Shown: positions 44,387 to 53,555 of the stretch, piece by piece | Position numbering within the stretch: position 1 is the first letter of the stretch | How the letters are laid out: each line of letters starts with the position of its first letter | NCBI RefSeq assembly: GCF_900605495.1 | Contig: NZ_LR027600.1 | Coordinates: 124,001 to 188,000 of the forward strand | DNA length: 64,000 bases | Direction: 5' to 3' | Origin: Bacilliculturomica massiliensis | GTDB taxonomy: Bacteria; Bacillota; Clostridia; Peptostreptococcales; Anaerovoracaceae | The notes under the pieces: model-generated | Database searches by the model: none | The model's input: only the letters and a program-made list of their open reading frames with translations | What the model was told of the DNA's origin: nothing | Translations under genes and position numbers: made by a program

Positions 44387-46180
44387 ATGATCGATCTGTC
44401 TACGATTCAGAGCACAGTGCAGGATGTGGCGGAGGCGATTTCCGCCGCCATCGGTCTGGAGACGGAAATTGTGTCCACCGCCCATCTCATCGTGGCGGGA
44501 ACAGGCAGGTATTACGACAGGATCAATACCATCGAGGAGTGCGGGGGCCCCGGTACCAAAGAGATCTACGGGACGATCCTGCGCACGGGGACGGAGTATA
44601 TTATCGAGGACGCGCCGGGCGATCCCAATTATTGGGGATATGAGAACGAGCTGGCGGAGATCTGCTGTCCTGTCAAGACCGGGGGCAGGGTGATGGGAGT
44701 CATCGGACTGGTGGCTTTCACGGAGGAGCAGAGGGAACGGCTCATCCGAAGGAAAGAGACATATCTGAAATTTTTGAGAAAGATGGCCTTTCTCATTGCG
44801 GGAAAAGTAAACGAGGTCAGCGCTACCAACGGTATGCGGACGGTTCTGCAGTCCATTCACGAGGGCATTATTGCGGTGGATGAGAGAGGCAGCGTTACGG
44901 AGTGCAACCTGATGGCGGCTTCACTGATCGGCAAAAAACAGAGCGAGATCGTGGGATCCAGTATCAGGAAGCTGTGGAGAGGCACCCATCTCCTCAACGT
45001 GGTGGTCACGGGAAAGGGTTACAGCGATACGGAGGAACGCTACGTCAGGGACGACGGCAGCGAAATGCATTTCTTCTGCAGCGCGGTGCCGGTGCGCATA
45101 TCCCCGGAGAACGAGGGGGAAGCAGTGACCGGTGAGGAGGACGGAAAGTGCGTGGGGGCCGTGGTGTCCTTCCGGGACATCGCTGAGGTCCGCCGGATGG
45201 TCTACAATCTCACGGAGAAGAAAGAGAGCGCGTCGGTGGATGAGATCATCGGGATCAGCGCGCAGATGTGCCGCCTGAAGGAGCAGATCGAAAAGATCGC
45301 CGACAGCAGATCCACCGTTATGATCACGGGAGAAAGCGGTACGGGAAAAAGCCTGATCGCCAAAGTCATCCACTCCGCCAGCCCCAGGAAGGACAATCCC
45401 TTCGTGACGGTCAACTGCGGCGCTATTCCGGAGAATCTGATGGAAAGCGAGCTCTTCGGCTACGAGGCAGGCTCTTTTACGGGGGCCAGCAAAGGGGGGA
45501 AGCCCGGAAAGTTCGAATTAGCCAGCAAGGGAACTATTTTTCTGGATGAGATCGGCGACCTGCCCCTTCATTTGCAGGTAAAACTGTTGCACGTGCTGCA
45601 GACGGGCAAGGTGGAACGGATCGGCGGCAGCCGGGAACTGGACGTGGACGTCCGGGTCATCGTAGCCACCAACCGCGATCTGGAACAGATGGTGGCCGAC
45701 CGGGAGTTCAGGGAGGACCTCTATTTCCGGTTCAACGTCATTCCTTTTCTGGTCCCTCCCCTGCGTGAGAGAAAAGAGGATATTCTTCTTCTTCTGAAAA
45801 ACGCACTGGAAAAATACAATGTGCTGCTCTCAAAGAATATCCGCGGCTATGAGGGGGAAACGCTGGCTATGCTGCAGAGCTACCACTGGCCGGGAAATAT
45901 TCGTGAGCTGGAAAATGTGGTGGAGTATGCAGTCAATATGGAAAGCGGCGCCGTGCTCTCCCCTGAGAGCCTGCCGCCTCGTCTGCGCAGGGAGGAAGAG
46001 CCCCGGCGGGGTCTGACCCTGGCGGAACAGTGCCGCAATCTGGAGCGGGAGGTCATCAGCCGGGCGCTGGAGCGCACAGGGTACTCTGTGGAGGCCAAAA
46101 AGGCTGTGGCCAGGGAGCTGGGCATGGGCGAGGCCACCCTTTACCGGAAGATCAAGGAACTGGGCGTCGGCAGGAAATGA
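44387..46180 (+). CDS. Sigma-54-dependent activator (GAF-like, PAS, AAA, Fis)
   Basis: This 597-aa regulator has an N-terminal GAF-like ligand domain (about 1-140, with CCPVKTGGRVMGVIGLVAF), a PAS domain (about 145-270), the AAA domain with Walker A GESGTGKS and GSFTGA (about 285-525) and a Fis-type helix-turn-helix at the end (VEAKKAVARELGMGEATLYRKIKEL). The layout is common among activators of amino-acid and amine catabolism in Clostridia. The next gene, on the opposite strand, and the operon beyond it both have sigma-54 promoters, so this is their likely activator. Start follows GGAGGAATGTC. Confidence 0.92.
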   Translation: MIDLSTIQSTVQDVAEAISAAIGLETEIVSTAHLIVAGTGRYYDRINTIEECGGPGTKEIYGTILRTGTEYIIEDAPGDPNYWGYENELAEICCPVKTGGRVMGVIGLVAFTEEQRERLIRRKETYLKFLRKMAFLIAGKVNEVSATNGMRTVLQSIHEGIIAVDERGSVTECNLMAASLIGKKQSEIVGSSIRKLWRGTHLLNVVVTGKGYSDTEERYVRDDGSEMHFFCSAVPVRISPENEGEAVTGEEDGKCVGAVVSFRDIAEVRRMVYNLTEKKESASVDEIIGISAQMCRLKEQIEKIADSRSTVMITGESGTGKSLIAKVIHSASPRKDNPFVTVNCGAIPENLMESELFGYEAGSFTGASKGGKPGKFELASKGTIFLDEIGDLPLHLQVKLLHVLQTGKVERIGGSRELDVDVRVIVATNRDLEQMVADREFREDLYFRFNVIPFLVPPLRERKEDILLLLKNALEKYNVLLSKNIRGYEGETLAMLQSYHWPGNIRELENVVEYAVNMESGAVLSPESLPPRLRREEEPRRGLTLAEQCRNLEREVISRALERTGYSVEAKKAVARELGMGEATLYRKIKELGVGRK

Positions 46181-46207
46181 CGCAAAACGTCCAGCCGCGC
46201 CGCGCTG

Positions 46208-46276
46208 CCATAAGAAAAAAGACGGGTCCGGCCCGCAGCCCTGTAAAGGCTGCCGACCGGCTCCGTCTTTTTATCA
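46208..46276. terminator. Bidirectional terminator between convergent genes
   Basis: AAAAAGACGG and CCGTCTTTTT enclose a GC-rich inner structure (CAGCC/GGCTG). A-rich and T-rich sides flank the stem, so it can end transcripts from both directions: the activator and the minus-strand transporter. Confidence 0.7.
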
Positions 46277-46337
46277 TGGGGCAGATATCGCGAAGCAGGA
46301 TTCCCTGCACCGCCTGAAATTACACTGGATCTGAAGA

Positions 46338-47792
46338 TCAGTGGCGGATGGAGGACGGCTTGGAGAGAAGTTTTTCAAAACCGTCGGTGGTGTAAGCCTT
46401 CCCCTGACGTTTCAGTTCCAGGCTGGCCAGCAGCTTATTGTAGCGCTCTCTGGTAACAGGGGACAGCAGGATGACCACGCCGCAGGCGATGCCGAACAGA
46501 GCCGGCCAAAGGGTAAACAGATGCTTGATGGTGGTCAGGGCGCTGTCCGGCTGAGCCATGCCCAGTTCGGCGTTGTAACCGCTGAATTCCAGAAGCATTC
46601 CGGTGAGGAAGCTGGCGATGGCGCTGCCCAGCTTGCCGCAGAAGGAGAAGTAGGCCATCAGGAATCCCTCCCGCCGTCTGCCGTTTTCAAATTCGTCGAT
46701 CTCGCTGATATCGTACAGCAATGTATAGCTCAGCGTCCAGTGTCCGGCGGAACCGATGTTGATCAGAATGGCGTATATGATAGCCGCCGTCAGCGTGGCG
46801 ATGGGGACAAAGGTAGCGCCCAGCATGATGGCTCCGGAAATGAAGGCGCAGAGAATGTAGGCGGTCCTCTTGTCGAAGATCACGGCCAGGGGCCCCAGCG
46901 CGATGGCGACGATGATGCCTCCCGCCGTGACGCCGGTGTAGACAGCGGAGGCCTGCTTCTCTCCCATGCCCAGTATGTATTCCACATAGTACAGAACAGA
47001 AGATGTGGTGATGCAGTAACAGGCGTAGAACAGGAAGTTGGAAGCGATGACATTGCGGTAGGGCTTGATGCTCATGACCTCCTTGATCTCCCGCCACAGG
47101 TTGTCGTGGGAGACGTCCGCCGTCTCTTCGATGATCAGCTCAAGGCCTCTGGTGGTCCGCCAGGAGATGAGGATCGTGACGGCGGCTATGGCGGCGATGA
47201 TCTTGACAGCCACGCCCCAGGCCGCCAGCTCATCCATGCCGTAATCCTCGGTGAGATGACCGATGATAAAGGTGGGCAGCGCGCTGGCGCAGAAGACGCC
47301 AACAAAATTGAGGACCTGAGCGATAGAACGGATCTTGGTCCGCTCGTCCGCGTTGGTGGTCAGACAGCCCCCCAGCGCGAAGAAGGGGATGTTGAAGGTG
47401 GTATACGCGGTCCAGAAAAGCAGTGCGAAGATCAGGTAATAGGCCATCTGCGCTTTTCCTGTCAGTCCGGGATCCGAGAAGAGAAATATCATGATCAGTG
47501 CCAGCGGAATGGCGGAACCCAGAAGGAAGGGCCGCTTTTTTCCATATTTGGATTTGGACTTATCGCTGAGCATTCCGATGATGGGGTCCGTAACGGCGTC
47601 CCACAGAATAGCGATAAACGTGATGGTTCCGGCAAAGGCGGGCGAAATGCCCACCAGGTCCGTGAGAAAGAACAGCAGGAATCCGCCGATGAAATCGTAG
47701 GCGATGGCGTCTCCTGTTCCGCCCAGGGAGTAACCCAGTTTGGATGCGAAAGAAAGTTTGCGGTCACAGTTCAATTCATTCATGTAAGTCAT
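46338..47792 (-). CDS. GPH-family cation symporter (MFS type)
   Basis: This 484-aa inner-membrane protein on the minus strand has about 12 helices and matches the glycoside-pentoside-hexuronide:cation symporter family. Visible family parts: LGYSLGGTGDAIAYDFIGGFLLFFLTDLVGI at the start, split by an Asp/Gly loop, and DAVTDPIIGMLSDKSKSKYGKKRPFLL near residue 65. Members take up sugars or other small solutes with sodium or protons. It has its own sigma-54 promoter and lies between the activator and the GcvP-like operon, so it probably imports the substrate of that operon. Ribosome site AAAGGAAT precedes the start. Confidence 0.88.
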   Translation of the reverse strand: MTYMNELNCDRKLSFASKLGYSLGGTGDAIAYDFIGGFLLFFLTDLVGISPAFAGTITFIAILWDAVTDPIIGMLSDKSKSKYGKKRPFLLGSAIPLALIMIFLFSDPGLTGKAQMAYYLIFALLFWTAYTTFNIPFFALGGCLTTNADERTKIRSIAQVLNFVGVFCASALPTFIIGHLTEDYGMDELAAWGVAVKIIAAIAAVTILISWRTTRGLELIIEETADVSHDNLWREIKEVMSIKPYRNVIASNFLFYACYCITTSSVLYYVEYILGMGEKQASAVYTGVTAGGIIVAIALGPLAVIFDKRTAYILCAFISGAIMLGATFVPIATLTAAIIYAILINIGSAGHWTLSYTLLYDISEIDEFENGRRREGFLMAYFSFCGKLGSAIASFLTGMLLEFSGYNAELGMAQPDSALTTIKHLFTLWPALFGIACGVVILLSPVTRERYNKLLASLELKRQGKAYTTDGFEKLLSKPSSIRH

Positions 47793-47875
47793 TCCTTTCT
47801 TTTGGTCTTAGCTGTCTGATTGGATCGTCCGGCTGCAGCCCGGGCGCAGTGAACCCGGTAATGCTGTTTTGTAAC

Positions 47876-47891
47876 TGCAAATGCCGTGCCA
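47876..47891 (-). promoter_or_regulatory. Sigma-54 promoter of the GPH transporter
   Basis: On the minus strand this reads TGGCACG-N4-TTGCA, a full match to the -24/-12 consensus, about 84 bases upstream of the transporter ATG. Confidence 0.9.
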
Positions 47892-47927
47892 GTTCTTTTT
47901 AGGAGCAATGAATTGGGCCGCTTTCCT

Positions 47928-47947
47928 CAAAAAATGGCGTATTTTTG
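47928..47947. promoter_or_regulatory. Candidate activator site 1
   Basis: CAAAAAAT-GGCGT-ATTTTTG is nearly symmetric and resembles the site at 48150-48169. It is close to the minus-strand promoter. Confidence 0.4.
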
Positions 47948-48149
47948 CCGCGCTGTCCGAGAAATTACTTTTAAATATGGAAAATGCGCGCTGAAAGAGA
48001 GAAAATCTCCGGTTTTTATTTGTCAATAATGATAAATGCGTTTCTCGAAATTGATAAATGGGGACAATTAAGGTCTTTCATCGGTTTTTTTCATGCCCAG
48101 TTGAAATAATGTCATGGATCTGTTTATCAAATGTGAGAAATGAAGGCGG

Positions 48150-48169
48150 ACAAAATCCGGCTATTTTGT
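48150..48169. promoter_or_regulatory. Candidate activator site 2
   Basis: ACAAAAT and ATTTTGT form a perfect 7-base inverted repeat with a 6-base gap, about 100 bases before the plus-strand sigma-54 promoter, a usual distance for an activator site. Confidence 0.5.
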
Positions 48170-48266
48170 GCGAAAAACCGCATAGGGGCGGAATATTTCT
48201 ATATATAAGGAAGGGAAATGGGGTTTTTGTGAATTATTTTCGGTGATTTTGGCGCGGAAGACAGAT

Positions 48267-48282
48267 TGGCATGGAGATTGCT
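48267..48282 (+). promoter_or_regulatory. Sigma-54 promoter of the GcvP-like operon
   Basis: TGGCATG-N4-TTGCT matches the consensus with one change outside the essential GG and GC pairs. It lies 140 bases before the SDR start. Confidence 0.85.
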
Positions 48283-48421
48283 TTATATAAGAATATTAAA
48301 ACACGGCTCCCCGCTGCCGGCAATGAAAATTTGCGCCGGCACGGCGGTCCCCTGCCAGCATTGTGCAGTATCCGCCGGCCGGGAGGCAAAACGCGGATCG
48401 AATCAGAAAGGAGAACAGAAA

Positions 48422-49198
48422 ATGAGCGAATTCAAAGATAAGGTCGTATTGGTCACCGGAGGCGGAGGCGGCATGGGCGTCTGCATCGGCAAGCGCTTTC
48501 TGGAAGAGGGAGCGAAGGTCTACATTACAGATATCAATGAAGATCGCCTGAAGAAGGCAAAGGCCGAAATGGATCCCATGGGCGCGGTCGATTATGTGGT
48601 GTGCAATGTGACGAAGGTCGCGGACATTGAAAAAATGGTGGCCGAGGTGGTAAAACGGGCGGGCAGGCTGGATGTGGTCGTCAACACCGCAGGCGTTTGG
48701 GTGGAAGGCGATTCCTGGGAAATGACCGAGGACGAATGGGACCGCACGATCAATGTCAATTTGAAGGGAACCTTCTTTGTTTGCAGCAGAACCATCCCGG
48801 AACTGATCAAGACCCATGGCTGCATCGTGAATATCAGCTCTGACGCCGGGATCGGAGGGAACCCCGGCAACTGTATCTACAATGCCTCCAAAGGCGGCGT
48901 GACGCTGATCACCAAATCCCTGGGACTGGAGCTGGCGCCTCTGGGCGTGAGAGTGAACGCTGTCGCGCCGGCGGATGTGGAAACGCCCATGCTGGTGGGC
49001 CAGGCGGAAGTCTATGGCGGCGGAGACATCGAAGGTTACTACCACAATCTGCTGAGAAAGTATCCTCAGGGAGAGAGAGCCAAGTTCATTCAGCCCAGCG
49101 AGATCGCGGAATGCGTTCTGTTCCTGGCGTCTCCCAAGGTGGACTCCATCACGGCCACGACGCTGTCGATCGACTGCGGCCTGACCGCCGGTTACTAG
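48422..49198 (+). CDS. Short-chain dehydrogenase/reductase, first gene of GcvP-like operon
   Basis: This 258-aa SDR has the cofactor motif TGGGGGMG near residue 12, NTAGV, and the catalytic Ser and YNASK (about residue 155). An acidic residue after the second strand (YITDINED) favours NAD over NADP. Substrate is unknown. It opens a sigma-54 operon with the GcvPA/PB-like genes and shares that operon with a second SDR at 53556, so it probably acts on a carbonyl or alcohol that feeds or follows the PLP enzyme. I chose ATG 48422 after AAAGGAGAAC. Confidence 0.85.
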   Translation: MSEFKDKVVLVTGGGGGMGVCIGKRFLEEGAKVYITDINEDRLKKAKAEMDPMGAVDYVVCNVTKVADIEKMVAEVVKRAGRLDVVVNTAGVWVEGDSWEMTEDEWDRTINVNLKGTFFVCSRTIPELIKTHGCIVNISSDAGIGGNPGNCIYNASKGGVTLITKSLGLELAPLGVRVNAVAPADVETPMLVGQAEVYGGGDIEGYYHNLLRKYPQGERAKFIQPSEIAECVLFLASPKVDSITATTLSIDCGLTAGY

Positions 49199-49223
49199 GC
49201 GGGGGCGAAGGAGGAAATTAAAG

Positions 49224-50618
49224 ATGGAACAGATCGTTTACCCATACATACCAAATACCACGCCGGAGGTAAAGGCGGAAATGATGCGGGAGGTGGAGGC
49301 GAAGGATGAGCGGGAAATTTTTGAAGTGATCCCCGATCATTTACTCTACCATGACTTTAAACTGCCGGAACCCATTCTGGACGAGTGCTCGCTGAAACGC
49401 CATACCGCGGCGATCCTGAACAAAAACGCCGGAGCGGGGACCCATCTGTGCTTCCTGGGAGCCGGCTGCGCGCCGCACTACGTGCCGGCTGTAGTGGATG
49501 AAGTCCTGGGCCGCGGAGAGTTTTACACTGCTTATACCAGCGATCTGGGCGATCAGGGCAGGGGCCAGCTGCAGTTCGAGTATCAGAGCCAGATGGCTGA
49601 GCTTTTGGACATGGACGTCATCGCCTTTCCGCAGTACGACGGGGGCAGCTCGCTGGGCCACGCTTTTCGCATGGCGGGAAGGATCTCCGGCCGCAAAAAG
49701 GTACTCTACCCGGCCAGCATCAATCCGATGACTCTGAATATCGCCAGAAACTATCTGACTCAGATCGACGGAAATTACTGCGATCTGGTTGAAGTCAAAT
49801 ACAGTGGGGACACCGGCCTGCTGGATCTGGAAGACCTGGCTGCCAAGCTGGACGACCAGACGGCGGCGGTCATGATCGAGAATCCTACCTTCCTGGGCAT
49901 CATAGAGATCCAGGCGGAGGAGATCGGGTCCATGGCGAAGAAGGCGGGGGCGGAATTCATCGTCTACGGAGATCCCATTTCCATGGGCGTAATGGAGGCT
50001 CCGGGCAGCTATGGCGCGACCATCGCCTGCGGCGATATTCACTCCATCGGCATCCACATGTTTGCGGGAGCCGGTGTGGGCGGCTACGTCATGGTAAAAG
50101 ATGATCCGAAGTATGCATTCCAGCTGAAGGATATGATGTACGGCGCTTCGCCTACCACGGTGGAGGGAGAGATCGGCTTCAGCTTCGAGGCGTCCTTTGA
50201 CCGGACCTCCTATGAGATCCGTGAACAGTGCGCGGAATACACAGGGACCAGCGCCGGGCTCTGGACGGCTACGGCGGGAGTATATCTGGCCGTTATGGGT
50301 CCTGCGGGCATGGAAGAGGTGGGCACCCTGATCATGCAGAGGGCGCGTTACGCGGCAAAGAAACTTTCTGCGATCAAGGGGGTATCCCTGAAATACAGCG
50401 GACCGGTCTTTAAGGAATTCGTGCTGGATCTCACAGCCTCCGGCGTGACCCCGGCGGAACTGAATAAAAAACTGCTGGCGGAAAACATCATCGGCGGATA
50501 TGATCTGACGGGAACAGGCATGGGCCTGGACGGCTGCATGCTGGTCTGCGTGACGGAGATCCACAGCAAGGCGGATATCGATCAATTTGTACAGGCGGTG
50601 GAAAGGGGGCTTATGTAA
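49224..50618 (+). CDS. gcvPA: GcvPA-like protein (glycine decarboxylase subunit 1 homologue), divergent
   Basis: This 464-aa protein resembles the non-PLP-bearing half of two-subunit glycine decarboxylases: the start YPYIPNT, then FLGAGCAPHYVPAVVDEVLGRGEFYTAYT, and GGYVMVKDDPKYAFQL later. The stretch after FYTAYT differs strongly from the norm: standard GcvPA reads TPYQPEISQG, this one SDLGDQGRGQ. The region following (FPQYDGGSSLGHAF) is also changed from the usual NASMYDGATAAAEA. No gcvT, gcvH or lpd lies near, so a glycine cleavage role is doubtful. It overlaps the next start by one base and must pair with it. Confidence 0.78.
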   Translation: MEQIVYPYIPNTTPEVKAEMMREVEAKDEREIFEVIPDHLLYHDFKLPEPILDECSLKRHTAAILNKNAGAGTHLCFLGAGCAPHYVPAVVDEVLGRGEFYTAYTSDLGDQGRGQLQFEYQSQMAELLDMDVIAFPQYDGGSSLGHAFRMAGRISGRKKVLYPASINPMTLNIARNYLTQIDGNYCDLVEVKYSGDTGLLDLEDLAAKLDDQTAAVMIENPTFLGIIEIQAEEIGSMAKKAGAEFIVYGDPISMGVMEAPGSYGATIACGDIHSIGIHMFAGAGVGGYVMVKDDPKYAFQLKDMMYGASPTTVEGEIGFSFEASFDRTSYEIREQCAEYTGTSAGLWTATAGVYLAVMGPAGMEEVGTLIMQRARYAAKKLSAIKGVSLKYSGPVFKEFVLDLTASGVTPAELNKKLLAENIIGGYDLTGTGMGLDGCMLVCVTEIHSKADIDQFVQAVERGLM

Positions 50619-52186
50619 TGGCGAAAGAGATAGAGATCAGAGAATTTCATCAGGCCCGCTGGAACGAACCCATCGTATTGGAACTCACCGTACCGGGAGA
50701 GCGGGGGATCCTGGTGGCGAAGGCCGAGCAGGAGGTCGCGGAAGCTGCCGGGGACGTTTTGGGAGAGATCGCAGGCGTCCGCAGAAAAAAGCGGCCGGCT
50801 CTGCCTCAGGTCAGCCAGCCGCGGCTGGTGCGGCATTACAGTCGTGTGACCCAGGAGATGATGGGGTCGGACAACACGCTGGGCATCTCGCAGGGAACGT
50901 GTACGCTGAAATACAACCCTAAGGTACAGGAGCATATGATGCGGCATCCCGGACTCATGGATGTGCATCCGCTTCAGGACACGGATACCATGCAGGGGAT
51001 CCTGGAAATATATTATAAGACGGAGCAGATCATGAAAGAGCTGGCGGGCATGGAGCGTTTTTCCTTCCTGCCTGTGGCCGGAGGTCACGCCATCTATACC
51101 AACGCTCAGCTGGTCAGGAAGTACCACGAGTCCAAAGGAAACACCCATAAGACGGAGATCGTGACCACGCTGCATTCCCATCCGGTGGACGCGGCAGCCT
51201 CTTCTACTCTGGGCTATAAGATCATCACGCTGATGCCCGATGAAAAGACTGGGCTCCCCAACTTCGAGGAATATAAAGCGGCGCTCAGCGAGAAGACGGC
51301 CGCCATTTTCATCACCAATCCGGAGGACACGGGGATCTTCAACGACCGCATCCACGAGTTCACGGAAGCGGCTCATCAGGTAGACGCCGTCTGCGTGTAC
51401 GATCAGGCTAATGCCAACGCGCTGCTGGGCGTGGCGAGGGCCGGAGAGGCGGGCTTTGATCTGATGCATTTCAATCTGCACAAGACCTTCTCGTCCCCTC
51501 ACGGTTCCGACGGACCGGGCTGCGGCGCCATTGGCTGCACCGGAGCGTTCGAGGCGTTTCTGCCCAAACCTACGGTAGAGTTTGACGGAAGCAAATACTA
51601 CCTGGATTATGACAGAAAGGACAGCATCGGATACGTAAAACTGTTTTTAGGCAATGCCACCGCAGTGACGAGAGCCTATATGTGGTGTATGAGTCTTGGC
51701 TGGGAGGGCATGCGCCAGGCGGCGGTGATCTCTGTGCTGAACAATCAGTACATGACCAAGAAGATCTTGGAAAAGGTGCCCGGCGTATCCCTGCATTACG
51801 GGAAGGGAGAGCGCCGCATGGAGCAGACTCGCCTGTCTTTCGACAAGCTCTTTGAGGAGACGGGGCTGGGCATTGTGGACGTAAATCACCGGCTTGTGGA
51901 TTACGGTATTTCCGAACTTTGGATGTCCCATCATCCATTTACTGTGCCGGAGCCATTTACACCGGAGCCCTGTGAGAGTTATAATAAAGACGATATTGAT
52001 TATTATGTGGAAGTGCTTCGCCGCATCGCGGTGGAATGCCGGGAAGACCCGGAGACGATACGCACCGCGCCTCACAAGTGCGCGCGTCATCGCCCCATCG
52101 ATATTCCCGCGGATTCCACGGAGGAATCTTTTGGGAAGCTTGCGACTACATGGCGGGCCTATGTAAAGCGGTTCGGAAAGTCCTGA
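50618..52186 (+). CDS. gcvPB: GcvPB-like PLP enzyme subunit (glycine decarboxylase subunit 2 homologue), divergent
   Basis: This 522-aa protein holds the PLP-binding lysine in FNLHKTFSSPHG (about residue 289), as in GcvPB. The glycine-rich turn that follows in standard enzymes (GGGGPG) reads GSDGPG here. Its N-terminal part has the family pattern PRLVRHYSRVTQEM and LGISQGTCTLKYNPKV. About 30 more residues lie at the C-terminus than I expect. With the previous gene it should form an alpha2-beta2 decarboxylase-like or aldolase-like enzyme. Glycine is the default guess; the missing partner genes and the SDR and transporter context suggest a related amino acid instead. Confidence 0.8.
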   Translation: MAKEIEIREFHQARWNEPIVLELTVPGERGILVAKAEQEVAEAAGDVLGEIAGVRRKKRPALPQVSQPRLVRHYSRVTQEMMGSDNTLGISQGTCTLKYNPKVQEHMMRHPGLMDVHPLQDTDTMQGILEIYYKTEQIMKELAGMERFSFLPVAGGHAIYTNAQLVRKYHESKGNTHKTEIVTTLHSHPVDAAASSTLGYKIITLMPDEKTGLPNFEEYKAALSEKTAAIFITNPEDTGIFNDRIHEFTEAAHQVDAVCVYDQANANALLGVARAGEAGFDLMHFNLHKTFSSPHGSDGPGCGAIGCTGAFEAFLPKPTVEFDGSKYYLDYDRKDSIGYVKLFLGNATAVTRAYMWCMSLGWEGMRQAAVISVLNNQYMTKKILEKVPGVSLHYGKGERRMEQTRLSFDKLFEETGLGIVDVNHRLVDYGISELWMSHHPFTVPEPFTPEPCESYNKDDIDYYVEVLRRIAVECREDPETIRTAPHKCARHRPIDIPADSTEESFGKLATTWRAYVKRFGKS

Positions 52187-52190
52187 GAAG

Positions 52191-52230
52191 GACCCAGGGC
52201 GCCGGGACGGAAGTTCCGGCGCCCGGTCCG
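52191..52230 (+). promoter_or_regulatory. Strong intercistronic hairpin without T-run
   Basis: GGACC plus GGGCGCCGG pair with CCGGCGCCC plus GGTCC, about 14 base pairs with a two-base bulge. No T-run follows. It may mark an RNA-processing or stability point between the gcvPB-like and kinase-like genes, since no new promoter is seen. Confidence 0.5.
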
Positions 52231-52304
52231 GTTTGAGGGACGTTATCGCCGGACGGGAAGGGAAAAGGGCCCCATCAATATCAATATGGAAAGAGAATCC
52301 ACGG

Positions 52305-53456
52305 ATGAGCAATGAAACAAGCAGGAAAATGAGAGTCGGCCTGATCGTCAACCCGGTGGCCGGCATTGGAGGCCGGGTGGGGCTGAAAGGTAGCGACGGC
52401 GCGGAGATTCAGAAAAAGGCCCTGGAACTGGGGGCTCGTCCGGAAGCTCCGGACCGGGCCGCCGCCGCGCTGAGAAAGCTGGGAGCCGCAGCCGGCCGCA
52501 TTTCGGTCATTACCTGTCAAGGCGGCATGGGCGAAGATGAGTGCCGGGCCGCCGGACTGAGCCCGGAGCAGGTGCTGCCCGGCAGAGGCGCCGGCGCAAC
52601 TTCACCGGAGGATACCGTTCAGGCGGCCCGGGCTATGAGCCGCGCGGGGGTGGATCTGCTGCTGTTTGCCGGCGGGGACGGCACCGCCCGCAATATTTAT
52701 GAGGGAGCGGGCGACCGGGTGACCGTGCTGGGCATACCCGCCGGAGTGAAGATCCATTCCGGCGTGTTTGCGCTGAATCCCGCCAGCGCGGGCAGCGCCG
52801 CTCTCCGGCATCTTGAACAGGGGGCGGAAAACAGCCGGGAGGCCGAGGTCATGGATCTGGACGAGGACGCTTACCGCAGAGGAGAGGTGCGCCCGCGTCT
52901 TTACGGGTTTCTCCGGGTGCCCTGCGACGAGACGAGGATCCAGCATGTGAAGGCCAGATCCGTCCCGGAAGAAGGAGAACTGACGTCCATTGCGGCGCAG
53001 CTCATCGACGGCATGGAACCGGGCGTGTACTATGCGGTGGGCGCGGGGACCACCACCCGGCGCGTTATGGAATGCCTGGATCTGCCTAACACGCTCATCG
53101 GCGTGGACGTCATACGGGATAAAAAGCTGGTGGCTTCCGACGTGACGGAACGGCAGCTCTGGGAGATCGCCCAGGAGCCGGGCAGTGACCTGCGCGTCAT
53201 CCTGACCGTTATCGGCGGTCAGGGCCACGTATTCGGCAGGGGAAACCAGCAGATCAGCCCCCGCATCATCCGCAGACTGGGTATGGAGCGCATTTTGTTG
53301 GCGGCCACCAAGAGAAAACTGCTGTCCCTTCCGGGACATCGGCTGATCTCGGATACGGGAGATCCGGAACTGGACAGGGAGCTGGCGGGATATTACCGCG
53401 TGGCGGTAGGAGCCAGAGAACAGATGATCTGCAGACTAACGGCGGGCGACGAGTAA
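52305..53456 (+). CDS. ATP-NAD kinase-like protein (AcoX type)
   Basis: This about 383-aa protein belongs to the ATP-NAD kinase-like COG3199/AcoX group. The nucleotide motif GGDGTARNIY follows LLLFA at about residue 125, and GIPAGVKIHSGVFALNP and VGAGTTTRRVME are typical of this subgroup. Members sit in operons for acetoin and similar catabolism; their substrate is unclear, and classical NAD kinase activity is not shown. The start at ATG 52305 is uncertain; no good ribosome site is present, and a further ATG at 52329 is possible. It follows a hairpin after the GcvPB-like gene. Confidence 0.82.
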   Translation: MSNETSRKMRVGLIVNPVAGIGGRVGLKGSDGAEIQKKALELGARPEAPDRAAAALRKLGAAAGRISVITCQGGMGEDECRAAGLSPEQVLPGRGAGATSPEDTVQAARAMSRAGVDLLLFAGGDGTARNIYEGAGDRVTVLGIPAGVKIHSGVFALNPASAGSAALRHLEQGAENSREAEVMDLDEDAYRRGEVRPRLYGFLRVPCDETRIQHVKARSVPEEGELTSIAAQLIDGMEPGVYYAVGAGTTTRRVMECLDLPNTLIGVDVIRDKKLVASDVTERQLWEIAQEPGSDLRVILTVIGGQGHVFGRGNQQISPRIIRRLGMERILLAATKRKLLSLPGHRLISDTGDPELDRELAGYYRVAVGAREQMICRLTAGDE

Positions 53457-53555
53457 GGCGGATAATTGAAGCGGTGCAGACGCCGAAGAGCAGGCATGCT
53501 GAAGGGCAGACATGGCCGAGGGCAGGCGCGGTGAAGCAAACAGAAGGAGGACAGA

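Larger units (their letters stand above)
47793..48421. other. Divergent control region of transporter and GcvP-like operon
   Basis: This 629-base region holds two outward-facing sigma-54 promoters (47876-47891 minus, 48267-48282 plus) and candidate activator sites between them. Also visible is a direct repeat of TGATAAATG near 48030 and 48050. An in-frame extension of the SDR gene to 48266 begins on the promoter itself and is not coding. Confidence 0.6.
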
